From Candidatus Allofournierella pullicola (GTDB lineage: Bacteria; Bacillota; Clostridia; Oscillospirales; Ruminococcaceae): a DNA stretch of 36,658 bases. Shown here piece by piece: positions 6,165 through 14,600 of the stretch (positions are counted from its first letter, which is position 1; each line of letters starts with the position of its first letter). The notes under the pieces were generated by a model. That model was not told the origin of the DNA. It saw nothing but the letters and a program-made list of their open reading frames with translations, and did no database searches. Where the stretch lies: assembly GCA_019114225.1 (NCBI GenBank), contig DXFW01000003.1, positions 1 to 36,658 of the forward strand, written 5' to 3'. The position numbers were made by a program, and so were the translations under genes.

Positions 6165-7352
6165 ATGGACCATATCATCAATCATTCCTTTGACGCCATC
6201 CCCAAAAGCTACCTGTTCAGCGAGGTAGCACGCCGGGTGGCCGCCTTCCGCGCCGCCCACCCGGAGAGCGAGCTCATCCCCATGGGCATTGGCGATGTGA
6301 CGCGCCCTCTGCGCCGCCCGGTCATCGAAGCGCTGAAAAAGGCCGCCGAGGAGCAGGCTCATGCCGATAGCTTTCACGGTTATGGCCCCGAGCAGGGCTA
6401 TGACTTTCTGCGCGAGGCGGTGCTGCGCCATTACGCGGGGTTCGGTGTGAGGCTGGCCCTTGAGGACATTTTCATCAGCGACGGCGCAAAAAGCGACCTG
6501 GGCAACCTGCCCGATCTGTTTTCTGAGAACTGTGTGGTGCTGCTGCCCGACCCGGTGTATCCCGTTTATCGGGATTCCAACTTGATGGCCGGGCGTAAAG
6601 TCAAATACCTTGCCGCAACCCGTGAAAACGGCTTTGCCCCCCTTCCGGGGAAAGACACACGCGGCGATCTGGTCTATCTGTGCAGCCCGGCAAATCCCAC
6701 CGGCGCGGCCTACACCCGGGAGCAGCTGAAACTCTGGGTGGACTGGGCCCTGGCAAGCGGCGCGGTCATCCTGTACGACGCGGCTTACGAGTGCTTTATC
6801 CAGGACGATCTGCCCCACAGCATTTATGAAGTGGAAGGTGCGAGAGAATGTGCCATTGAGGTTTGCAGCCTGAGCAAGACCGCCGGCTTCACCGGCATGC
6901 GCTGCGGCTACACCATTGTGCCCCACGAACTTGCACGGGAGGGGCAGAACCTGCATGACTTGTGGCTGCGCCGTCAGTGCACCAAAATGAACGGCGTGGC
7001 TTATCCCATTCAGCGGGCCGCCGAGGCAGTGTTCACCGCCGAGGGCATGGCCGCATGCAAAGAGGATATCGCCGCTTATCTGCGGGCGGCCGCCATCGTG
7101 GCAGACACCTTGGACGAACTGGGCGTGTGGTATTGCGGCGGCAAGAACTCCCCCTACATCTGGATGGAGTGCCCAAAGGGGCTTGACTCCTGGCAGTTTT
7201 TTGACGCTCTTTTGGAAGAGGCCGGGATCATCGGCACGCCGGGCTGCGGTTTTGGTGAACAGGGCGAGGGATATTTCCGTCTTTCTGCCTTTTCCGGCGA
7301 AGCAAACGCCCGCGCTGCCATGGAGCGGCTGCGGGCCTGGCTGCAAAGCTAA
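6165..7352 (+). CDS. dapL: LL-diaminopimelate aminotransferase
   Basis: This 395-residue PLP enzyme converts tetrahydrodipicolinate to LL-diaminopimelate in one step, with glutamate as amino donor, for lysine and cell-wall synthesis. Fold-type I aminotransferase landmarks are MGIGDVTRPL near the N-terminus, HGYGPEQGYDFLREAV, LCSPANPTGA, the Tyr/Asp pair in ILYDAAYECFI, and the PLP lysine in CSLSKTAGFTGMR. The ATG at 6165 follows GAAAGGA. An upstream ATG at 6090 is in frame but lies inside the leader hairpin and has no ribosome site. The gene diverges from glnA and ends at a shared terminator with pyrG. Its glutamate use and its leader link it to the nitrogen block. Confidence 0.94.
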   Translation: MDHIINHSFDAIPKSYLFSEVARRVAAFRAAHPESELIPMGIGDVTRPLRRPVIEALKKAAEEQAHADSFHGYGPEQGYDFLREAVLRHYAGFGVRLALEDIFISDGAKSDLGNLPDLFSENCVVLLPDPVYPVYRDSNLMAGRKVKYLAATRENGFAPLPGKDTRGDLVYLCSPANPTGAAYTREQLKLWVDWALASGAVILYDAAYECFIQDDLPHSIYEVEGARECAIEVCSLSKTAGFTGMRCGYTIVPHELAREGQNLHDLWLRRQCTKMNGVAYPIQRAAEAVFTAEGMAACKEDIAAYLRAAAIVADTLDELGVWYCGGKNSPYIWMECPKGLDSWQFFDALLEEAGIIGTPGCGFGEQGEGYFRLSAFSGEANARAAMERLRAWLQS

Positions 7353-7372
7353 AAGACTTCACAGTATTAACA

Positions 7373-7402
7373 AGTGCCCCGGGAACATGTTCCCGGGGCA
7401 CT
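7373..7402. terminator. Bidirectional terminator between dapL and pyrG
   Basis: A perfect 30-base palindrome, with arms AGTGCCCCGGGAACA and its complement, lies between the convergent dapL and pyrG ends. Modest T-rich runs follow on both strands. Confidence 0.8.
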
Positions 7403-7406
7403 GTTA

Positions 7407-9008
7407 TTATTCCTGGTGATCCAGCGCGGCGGCCACGAAAGCCCGGAAGATGGGCTGGGGCCGGTCCGGCCGGCTTTTGAATTCCGGGTGGTACTGCACG
7501 CCCACAAAGAAGGGGTGGCCGGGCAGTTCCATCGCCTCCACAAGCCGTCCGTCGGGCGAGAGGCCGCTGAACACCACCCCCGCCCCGCTCAGCGCAGCAC
7601 GGAAATCGTTGCTCACCTCATAGCGGTGGCGGTGACGCTCGCTGACCATGCTCTGGCCATAGATACGGTGGAGCAGCGTGCCGGGCTGCACCGCACAAGG
7701 GTAGGCCCCCAGCCGCATGGTGCCGCCTTTGGGCAGGTTGCCCTGCTGGTCGGGCATGAGGTCGATGACGCAGGCGCTGCCCTCCGGGGCGAATTCCCGG
7801 GAGTTTGCCGCGGGCAGATTTGCCAGGGAGCGGGCGGCGTCGATGACCGCGATCTGCATGCCAAGGCAGATGCCGAAATAAGGCACGCCCGTCCGCCGGG
7901 CCCAGTCCGCCGCAAGCACCATGCCCTCAATGCCCCGCTTGCCAAAGCCGCCGGGCACCAGAACGCCGTCCGCCTTTGCCAGGCGTTCGTCCACTGTCTC
8001 AGGCGTGAGGGACTCGGAATCCACCCAATCCAGCGTCACGGCGGCGTTGTTGGCATAGCCCGCATGGTTGAGCGCCTCCACCACCGAGAGATAGGCGTCG
8101 TGCAGCTCCACATACTTGCCCACGATGGCAATGTTCACCTTTTTTTGCGGGTTGTTGATACGCCGGCACAGCGCCGACCACCCGGTGAGGTCCGGTTCCC
8201 TGGTTTCAAACCCCAGCCGTTTGCAGACCAGCTCGTCCAGCCCGGCGGCGTGGAGCATGAGCGGCACTTCGTAGAGGCTGCCCAGAGTGCGGTTTTCGAT
8301 GACACAGTCCGGTTCCACGTTGCAGAAGGCGGCCAGTTTTTGCAGAATGCCCTCTTCCAGGGGTTCGTCGCACCGGGCAATGATGACGTCCGGCATAATG
8401 CCCATGCTCTGCAGCTCCCGCACCGAGTGCTGGGCGGGCTTTGTTTTGTGCTCGCCGGAGCACTTGAGCCAGGGCACCAGCACCACATGGAGAAACATGC
8501 AGTTCTCGCGGCCCTTTTCCCGGCTGATCTGGCGCAGCGCCTCCAAAAACGGCTGGCTTTCGATGTCACCGATGGTGCCGCCGATCTCGGTGATGACCAC
8601 GTCCGCGCCGGTGTAGTCGCCCAGGCCGTAGACAAACTGTTTTATCTCCCCGGTGATATGAGGGATGGTCTGCACCGTGCGGCCCAGGTACTCCCCCGCC
8701 CGCTCCTTGTGCAGCACATTCCAAAAGACCCGGCCGCTGGTGAGGTTGGAGAGTTTGTTCAGGTCTTCGTCGATAAACCGCTCATAGTGGCCCAGGTCCA
8801 GATCGGTCTCCACGCCGTCCTCGGTGACGAACACCTCTCCGTGCTGATAAGGGCTCATGGTGCCGGGATCCACGTTGATGTAGGGGTCCAGTTTCTGCGC
8901 CGCCACCTTGAGGCCCCGGGCCTTGAGCAGCCGCCCAAGGCTTGCCGCGCTGATCCCCTTGCCCAGGCCGGACACCACACCGCCGGTGACGAAAATATGC
9001 TTTGCCAT
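7407..9008 (-). CDS. pyrG: CTP synthase (glutamine-hydrolysing)
   Basis: The 533-residue enzyme converts UTP to CTP using ATP and ammonia released from glutamine. The N-terminal amidoligase domain begins with IFVTGGVVSGLGKGI (P-loop) and contains ITEIGGTIGDIES. The C-terminal class I glutaminase domain has the nucleophile Cys in YFGICLGMQIAV and the His-Glu pair in GVQYHPEFKS. Length is normal. The ATG at 9008 is preceded by AGAGGTGG. The gene is alone between its own leader attenuator and the dapL/pyrG terminator. Its placement under the same leader type as the glutamine genes suggests control by nitrogen status rather than by the usual CTP-sensing attenuation, though that is inference. Confidence 0.96.
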   Translation of the reverse strand: MAKHIFVTGGVVSGLGKGISAASLGRLLKARGLKVAAQKLDPYINVDPGTMSPYQHGEVFVTEDGVETDLDLGHYERFIDEDLNKLSNLTSGRVFWNVLHKERAGEYLGRTVQTIPHITGEIKQFVYGLGDYTGADVVITEIGGTIGDIESQPFLEALRQISREKGRENCMFLHVVLVPWLKCSGEHKTKPAQHSVRELQSMGIMPDVIIARCDEPLEEGILQKLAAFCNVEPDCVIENRTLGSLYEVPLMLHAAGLDELVCKRLGFETREPDLTGWSALCRRINNPQKKVNIAIVGKYVELHDAYLSVVEALNHAGYANNAAVTLDWVDSESLTPETVDERLAKADGVLVPGGFGKRGIEGMVLAADWARRTGVPYFGICLGMQIAVIDAARSLANLPAANSREFAPEGSACVIDLMPDQQGNLPKGGTMRLGAYPCAVQPGTLLHRIYGQSMVSERHRHRYEVSNDFRAALSGAGVVFSGLSPDGRLVEAMELPGHPFFVGVQYHPEFKSRPDRPQPIFRAFVAAALDHQE

Positions 9009-9040
9009 AAAAATTCCACCTCTGCTCCCTGCGCTTTTGC

Positions 9041-9101
9041 AAAAAAAGAGAGAGCGTCCATCGCCCCGCCGAAAACAGCGGAGCGATGGACGCCCTTGTC
9101 C
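9041..9101 (-). promoter_or_regulatory. pyrG leader: AAGGGC hexaloop overlapping a terminator
   Basis: GGAC-AAGGGC-GTCC (9088-9101) forms a 4-bp hairpin with a six-base loop near the predicted 5' end. The GGCGTCCATCGC portion also forms the 5' arm of a long terminator stem (about 9054-9093), followed by TCTCTC and seven T residues on the minus strand (9041-9047). Confidence 0.77.
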
Positions 9102-9113
9102 TAACGAAAAGTC

Positions 9114-9142
9114 ATTATAAGCCCGGCATTGGGGTTTGTCAA
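9114..9142 (-). promoter_or_regulatory. pyrG promoter
   Basis: A consensus TTGACA (9137-9142) and TATAAT (9114-9119) are separated by exactly 17 bases on the minus strand, just after the glnN stop codon. Confidence 0.85.
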
Positions 9143-9149
9143 CGGGAAA

Positions 9150-11249
9150 TCACACAGAAAAGAGCAGCTCGCTGTAATCGGGATAGGGCAGCGCACCGGC
9201 GGGCAGATAACTCTCTGCCGAATCGGCCAGCCTGCGGACCTGGTCCATGGCGGGCAGCACCTCGTCACGGTAGAAGCAGGCGGCCTCCTGGCTGTCGCCC
9301 AGGGCCTCGGCTTTTGCCAGAACCTCTTCCAGCCTGGTCTGGGCGGCGTCGATCCTGCCGTAGCTTGCGGACAGCTGTTCCAAGCGCGCCTGCTGGGCGA
9401 CGCAGGGAGCGGCGGGCGCCGCCGCTTTGCAGCCGTTGATGGAGGCGGCCAGGCCGTCCACCGCGGTGAGCACTGCGGGCAAAAACTGCCCGCGCACCAT
9501 CAGGCCCATGGTCTTTGCCTCCACATGCAGGGTCTTGCAGTAGTTCTCCAGCAGAATGGCATAACGGGAGCGCACTTCGCCCTCGGTGAAGATGTGGTGG
9601 GCGGTGAACAGGCGGATGTTCTTTTCCGCCACCATGCAGGGCAGCGCTTCGGGAGTGGAGCGCAGGTTGTAAAGGCCTCTTCTTTCCGCCTCGGCCACCC
9701 ACTCGTCGGTGTAGCCATTGCCGTTGAAGATGACCTTCTTGTGCTTTTTGATGGCACGCTTCACCAGTTCATGCACCGCCGCGTCCATCCCGCCGGGAGC
9801 GGCGTCCTTCAATTCATCGTAGAACTCCCGCAGGGCCTGGGCCACAGCGGTGTTCAGCACCACATTGGGGCCGGACACCGACAGGGACGAACCGGGCATG
9901 CGGAACTCGAACTTATTGCCTGTGAAGGCAAAGGGGCTGGTGCGGTTGCGGTCGGTGGTGTCCTTGAAGAACTGAGGAATGACCGACGTGCCCATCTGCA
10001 TAGCGACCTTCTCCTGCTTACCGAAATACTCGTCGTTCTCGATGGCCTTCAGCACGGCGGTGAGCTCGTCGCCCAGGAATACCGACACGATGGCCGGCGG
10101 CGCTTCGTTGGCGCCCAGGCGGTGGTCGTTGCCGGCGGTGGCCACCGACACCCGCAGAAGGTCAGCGTATTCGTCCACCGCCTTGATGACCGCCATCAAA
10201 AACACCAGGAACTTGGTGTTCTCGGCGGGAGTGCGGCCGGGATAGAGCAGGTTTGAGCCGGTGTTGGTGACCAGGGACCAGTTGTTGTGCTTGCCGGAGC
10301 CGTTGATCCCTTCAAAGGGCTTTTCGTGGAGCAAGCAGGCCAGGCCGTGGCGGTCGGCCACCAGTTTCATCATCTCCATGGTCAGCTGGTTGTGGTCCAC
10401 GGCGATGTTGGCGGTGTCGTACACCGGGGCCAGCTCATGCTGGGCGGGGGCCACCTCGTTGTGCTTGGTCTTGGCAGGCACCCCCAGCTTCCACAGTTCC
10501 TCGTCCAGGTCATGCATGAAGGCCGCCACGCGGGGGCGCAGGGCCCCGAAGTAATGGTCCTCCATCTCCTGACCTTTCGGCGCGGGCGCGCCCAGCAGGG
10601 TGCGGCCGGTGAACACCAGATCCTTGCGCTTTTCGTACAGGGCCTTATCCACCAGGAAATACTCCTGCTCCGGGCCGATGGTGGTGGAGACGCTGGTCAC
10701 CGTCTCGTCGCCCAGCAGGTGAAGAATGCGCACCGCCTCATGGCTCAGGGTCTCCATCGAGCGCAGAAGAGGCGTTTTTTTGTCCAGCGCTTCGCCGCTG
10801 TAGGAGCAGAAGGCAGTGGGAATGTAAAGGGTCCCGTCTTTGATGAAGGCCGGGCTGGTGGGGTCCCAGGCGGTGTAGCCCCGGGCCTCAAACGTGGCCC
10901 GCAGGCCGCCGGAAGGAAAACTGGAAGCGTCCGGTTCGCCCTTGATGAGCTCCTTGCCGGAAAAATCCATGATGACCTCGCCGTTGCCCACCGGGGAGAT
11001 GAAGCTGTCGTGCTTTTCGGCGGTGAATCCGGTCATGGGCTGGAACCAGTGGGTGAAGTGGGTGGCGCCATGCTCCACGGCCCACTCTTTCATGGCCACC
11101 GCCACCGCGTTGGCCACGCTGCGCTCCAGCGGCAGGTTCTCGTCGATGGTCCTGCGCAGGGCTTTGTAAACGTCCTTGGGCAGCTTTTCCCGCATGACCC
11201 GGTCGCCAAACACCAGGCTGCCATAGAGTTCCGGCACGTTCTTTGTCAT
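9150..11249 (-). CDS. glnN: Glutamine synthetase type III
   Basis: The 699-residue enzyme is a large GSIII, a form common in Bacteroidetes and Clostridia, that makes glutamine as a dodecamer. Landmarks are the N-terminal YGSLVFGDRVM, HWFQPMTG with EKHDSFI, the catalytic EQEYFLVD, HNEVAPAQHELAP, GSGKHNNWS and RTSPFAFTGNKFEFR. Length is right for GSIII. The ATG at 11249 follows AAAGGAG; the 13 codons upstream to 11288 run into the leader terminator and were rejected. The gene diverges from gltB and is preceded by the clearest hexaloop leader of the window. It duplicates the activity of glnA 3.3 kb away, so the two enzymes may serve different nitrogen conditions. Confidence 0.95.
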   Translation of the reverse strand: MTKNVPELYGSLVFGDRVMREKLPKDVYKALRRTIDENLPLERSVANAVAVAMKEWAVEHGATHFTHWFQPMTGFTAEKHDSFISPVGNGEVIMDFSGKELIKGEPDASSFPSGGLRATFEARGYTAWDPTSPAFIKDGTLYIPTAFCSYSGEALDKKTPLLRSMETLSHEAVRILHLLGDETVTSVSTTIGPEQEYFLVDKALYEKRKDLVFTGRTLLGAPAPKGQEMEDHYFGALRPRVAAFMHDLDEELWKLGVPAKTKHNEVAPAQHELAPVYDTANIAVDHNQLTMEMMKLVADRHGLACLLHEKPFEGINGSGKHNNWSLVTNTGSNLLYPGRTPAENTKFLVFLMAVIKAVDEYADLLRVSVATAGNDHRLGANEAPPAIVSVFLGDELTAVLKAIENDEYFGKQEKVAMQMGTSVIPQFFKDTTDRNRTSPFAFTGNKFEFRMPGSSLSVSGPNVVLNTAVAQALREFYDELKDAAPGGMDAAVHELVKRAIKKHKKVIFNGNGYTDEWVAEAERRGLYNLRSTPEALPCMVAEKNIRLFTAHHIFTEGEVRSRYAILLENYCKTLHVEAKTMGLMVRGQFLPAVLTAVDGLAASINGCKAAAPAAPCVAQQARLEQLSASYGRIDAAQTRLEEVLAKAEALGDSQEAACFYRDEVLPAMDQVRRLADSAESYLPAGALPYPDYSELLFSV

Positions 11250-11288
11250 AAAACAGCTCTCCTTTCCCCTTTTGTGCCTCGGCGGCAC

Positions 11289-11340
11289 AAAAAAAGCGGC
11301 GCTCCCGGATGAAGGCTCATCCGAAAGCGCCGTTGCTTTC
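11289..11340 (-). promoter_or_regulatory. glnN leader: AACGGC hexaloop overlapping a terminator
   Basis: GAAAGC-AACGGC-GCTTTC (11323-11340) gives a perfect 6-bp stem with a six-base loop, starting a few bases after the predicted transcription start. The 3' half is reused in a 16-bp terminator stem (11297-11312 with 11317-11332, a few mismatches) with a GCCT loop and a run of seven T residues. This is the strongest example of the set. Confidence 0.82.
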
Positions 11341-11350
11341 TATGGCTGCA

Positions 11351-11378
11351 AGTATACTCATTTTTTCCGCCTTGTCAA
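11351..11378 (-). promoter_or_regulatory. glnN promoter
   Basis: TTGACA (11373-11378) and TATACT (11351-11356) are 16 bases apart on the minus strand. The start would fall near 11344, only a few bases before the hexaloop stem. Confidence 0.78.
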
Positions 11379-11526
11379 CACCCGTTTTTCCCGGCGGCAA
11401 GTTCTTTTTGCCAGCTCCCTCGTCCCGCTTTAATGTATTTTTATCGCTTTAATGCTGCAAATCGCTAAAACGCCCTGGCATTTTGTCCCGCATTTTTTCG
11501 CAAAACGCTGATTCTCGCAAAAGCGC
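11379..11526. promoter_or_regulatory. Non-coding glnN/gltB intergenic region with short direct repeats
   Basis: No gene is seen in this stretch. It is AT-richer than its surroundings. CGCTTTAATG occurs twice (about 11426 and 11445), and TCGCAAAACGCT (11498-11509) recurs one base longer as TCGCAAAAGCGCT (11515-11527), touching the gltB -35 box. These could be activator or repressor sites upstream of gltB. No binding protein is identified. Confidence 0.4.
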
Positions 11527-11556
11527 TTTACAAACCGCGGGCCATGGGCGTATCAT
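11527..11556 (+). promoter_or_regulatory. gltB promoter
   Basis: TTTACA (11527-11532) and TATCAT (11551-11556) are 18 bases apart. The predicted start at about 11563 is directly before the hexaloop hairpin. Confidence 0.65.
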
Positions 11557-11563
11557 AAAACAC

Positions 11564-11620
11564 GACAAAGGCGTCAAAGATCCCTGACATGGGGGTCTTT
11601 GACGCCTTTGTCCTTTTTTA
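11564..11620 (+). promoter_or_regulatory. gltB leader: AAAGGC hexaloop overlapping a terminator
   Basis: GAC-AAAGGC-GTC (11564-11575) is a short 3-bp stem with a six-base loop. ACAAAGGCGTCAAAGA (11565-11580) pairs perfectly with 11596-11611 to make a 16-bp terminator, followed by CCTTTTTTA. The hairpin is the weakest stem among the clear members, but the position relative to promoter and terminator is identical. Confidence 0.68.
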
Positions 11621-11643
11621 TTTTGCGATCGGGAGGTACCGCC

Positions 11644-14600
11644 ATGAAAACGCCCGGCAGCCAGGGGCTTTACTGCCCGGAATTTGAACATGACAACTGC
11701 GGCATAGGCGCCGTTGTGGACATTCACGGCCGCAAGAGCCACCAGACGGTGGCCGACGCGCTGACCATTGTGGAACATCTGGAGCACCGTGCCGGCAAAG
11801 ACGCCGAGGGCAAAACCGGCGACGGCGTGGGCATTCTCACCCAGGTGCCCCACAAGTTCTTTTGCAAAGTGTGCGCCGCCGAGGGCATTTCCATCGGCGG
11901 CGAGCGGGAATACGGCGTTGGCATGTTCTTTCTGCCTCAGAACGAACTGGCCCGCCGCCAGGCGCAAAAGATGTTTGAGGTCATCGTGGAAAAAGAAGGG
12001 CTGGAATTTCTCGGCTGGCGGACGGTGCCGGTGCGGCCCGGCGTGCTGGGCCACCGGGCGCGGGACTGCATGCCGGTGATCTGCCAGGGCTTTGTGAAAA
12101 AGCCGGAGGACGTGCCCGCGGGCCTCGCCTTTGACCGCAGGCTCTACATCGTGCGGCGGGTCTTTGAGCAGAGCAACGGGGGCAGCTATGTGGCCAGCCT
12201 CTCCAGCCGGACCATCGTCTACAAGGGAATGTTCCTTGTGGGGCAGCTGCGCACCTTTTTTGACGATTTGCGGGACGAGGACTTTGAATCCGCCATTGCC
12301 ATCGTCCATTCCCGTTTTTCCACCAACACGGACCCAAGCTGGCAGCGGGCCCATCCCAACCGCTTCATCGTCCACAACGGCGAGATCAACACCATCCGGG
12401 GCAACGCGGACAAAATGCTGGCCCGGGAGGAAACCATGAGCGCCCCCGCCTTCAGCGCCGACGACATCACCCGGGTGCTTCCGGTGGTGGACACTTCCGG
12501 GTCCGACTCCGCCATGCTGGACAACACCCTGGAATTTCTGGTGATGAGCGGCATGGACCTGCCCCTTGCGGTGATGGTGGCCATCCCTGAGCCCTGGAGC
12601 CACAACGACACCATCTCCCGGCGGCGGCGGGATTTTTACCAATACTACGCCACCATGATGGAGCCCTGGGACGGACCGGCTTCCATTCTCTTCAGCGACG
12701 GCGATCTGATGGGCGCGGTGCTGGACCGCAACGGCCTGCGCCCCAGCCGCTATGTCATCACCGACGACGGACGGCTCATCCTTTCCTCCGAGGTGGGAGT
12801 GCTGGAACTGAGCGAAGAGCATATTCTCAAAAAAGAGCGGCTGCACCCAGGCAAAATGCTGCTGGTGGACCTTGCCAAAGGCGCAGTGCTCAGCGACGAC
12901 GAAGTGAAAGAGCGTTACGCCTGCCGGGAGCCCTACGGTGAGTGGCTTGACTCAAATCTGCTTCACCTGAGCGACCTGCATGTGCCCAATCAAAAAGTGC
13001 CCGAACTCACCGCCGAAGAGTGCGCGCAGCTGCAAAAGGCTTTTGGCTACACCTGGGAGGAATACCGGGATTCGGTGTGCTCCATGGCACTGAACGGCTC
13101 GGAGCCCATCGGGGCCATGGGGGCGGACACACCTCTGGCAGCGCTCTCGGGGCAGTATCAGCCGCTGTTCAACTATTTCCGGCAGATGTTTGCCCAAGTG
13201 ACCAACCCGCCCATCGACGCGCTGCGGGAGAAGATCGTCACATCCACCGCGGTGTATGCGGGCAAGAACGGTAACCTGCTGGCCGAAAGCGCCGATAACT
13301 GCCATGTGCTGAAAATCGAGAACCCCATTCTCAGCGACCTGGATCTTTTGAAGATCAAAGCCATGGACCGGCCCGGTTTCAAGGTGGCGGTGGTGCCCAT
13401 TCTGTTCTACAAATCCACCCCCATGGACCGGGTGCTGGAGCACCTGTTCGTGGCGGTGGACAAGGCTTACCGGGAGGGGGCCAACATTCTCATCCTCACC
13501 GACCGGGGCGTGGACGAAAACCATGTGGCCATCCCCTCGCTGCTGGCGGTGTCGGCGGTGCACAAGCACCTGGTCAAAACAAAGAAGTGCACAGCGCTGT
13601 CCATCATTCTGGAATCCGGCGAGCCCCGGGAAGTGCACCATTTTGCTACCCTGCTGGGCTACGGCGCCTGCGCGGTGAATCCCTATCTGGCCCACGCCTC
13701 GCTGGCGCAGCTGGTGCGGGACGGCCTTTTGAACAAGGATTACTACGCCGCCGTGGCAGACTACGACAACGCGGTTTTGCAGGGCATAGTGAAGATCGCC
13801 TCGAAAATGGGCATTTCCACGCTGCAAAGCTACCAGGGCAGCCAGATCTTTGAGGCGCTGGGGATCAGCCAGGAAGTCATCGACGCTTACTTCACCGGCA
13901 CCGTGAGCCGTATCGGCGGTATCACGCTGGAGGACATCGCTGCCCAGACCGACGCACAGCATTCCCGGGCTTTTGACCCGCTGGGCCTGGCCGTCGATCT
14001 GAGCCTGCCCTCGCTGGGGCGGCACAAATACCGCAGCCAGGGCGAAGTTCACCGCTACTCCCCTCAGGTCATCCATTTTTTGCAGCAGGCTGCCCGCACC
14101 GGCAGCTATGAGCTGTTCTGTCAATACACCGCGGCGGCGGACGCCGAACGCAGCGGCCTTGTGCGCAGCCTGCTGGAATTCAACTGGCCCGCTCAAGGAG
14201 TGCCGCTGGAAGAAGTGGAAAGCGAAGAATCCATCCTGCGCCGCTTCAAGACCGGCGCCATGTCCTACGGCTCCATCTCTCAGGAAGCTCACGAGGCTCT
14301 GGCGCTGGCCATGAACCGGCTGGGAGGCAAGTCCAACAGCGGCGAGGGCGGCGAGAGCGACGAGCGCCTTGCCAGCGCCGGAACCGGACTGGACCGCTCC
14401 AGCGCCATCAAACAGGTGGCCAGCGGGCGGTTCGGCGTGACCAGCCGCTATCTTGTGAGCGCAAAGGAGATCCAAATCAAGATGGCGCAGGGCGCAAAGC
14501 CCGGTGAAGGCGGGCACCTGCCCGCTGCCAAAGTCTACCCGTGGGTGGCCAAGACCCGGCACTCCACGCCGGGCGTGAGCCTCATCAGTCCCCCGCCTCA

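Noticed and set aside
7373-7402. A perfect 30-base palindrome as a possible operator or recombination site
   Set aside because: It lies between two convergent stop codons with T-rich flanks, so a shared terminator explains it.
7374-9104. A 576-residue plus-strand open frame opposite pyrG
   Set aside because: It begins inside the dapL/pyrG terminator and lies antisense to CTP synthase, without motifs.
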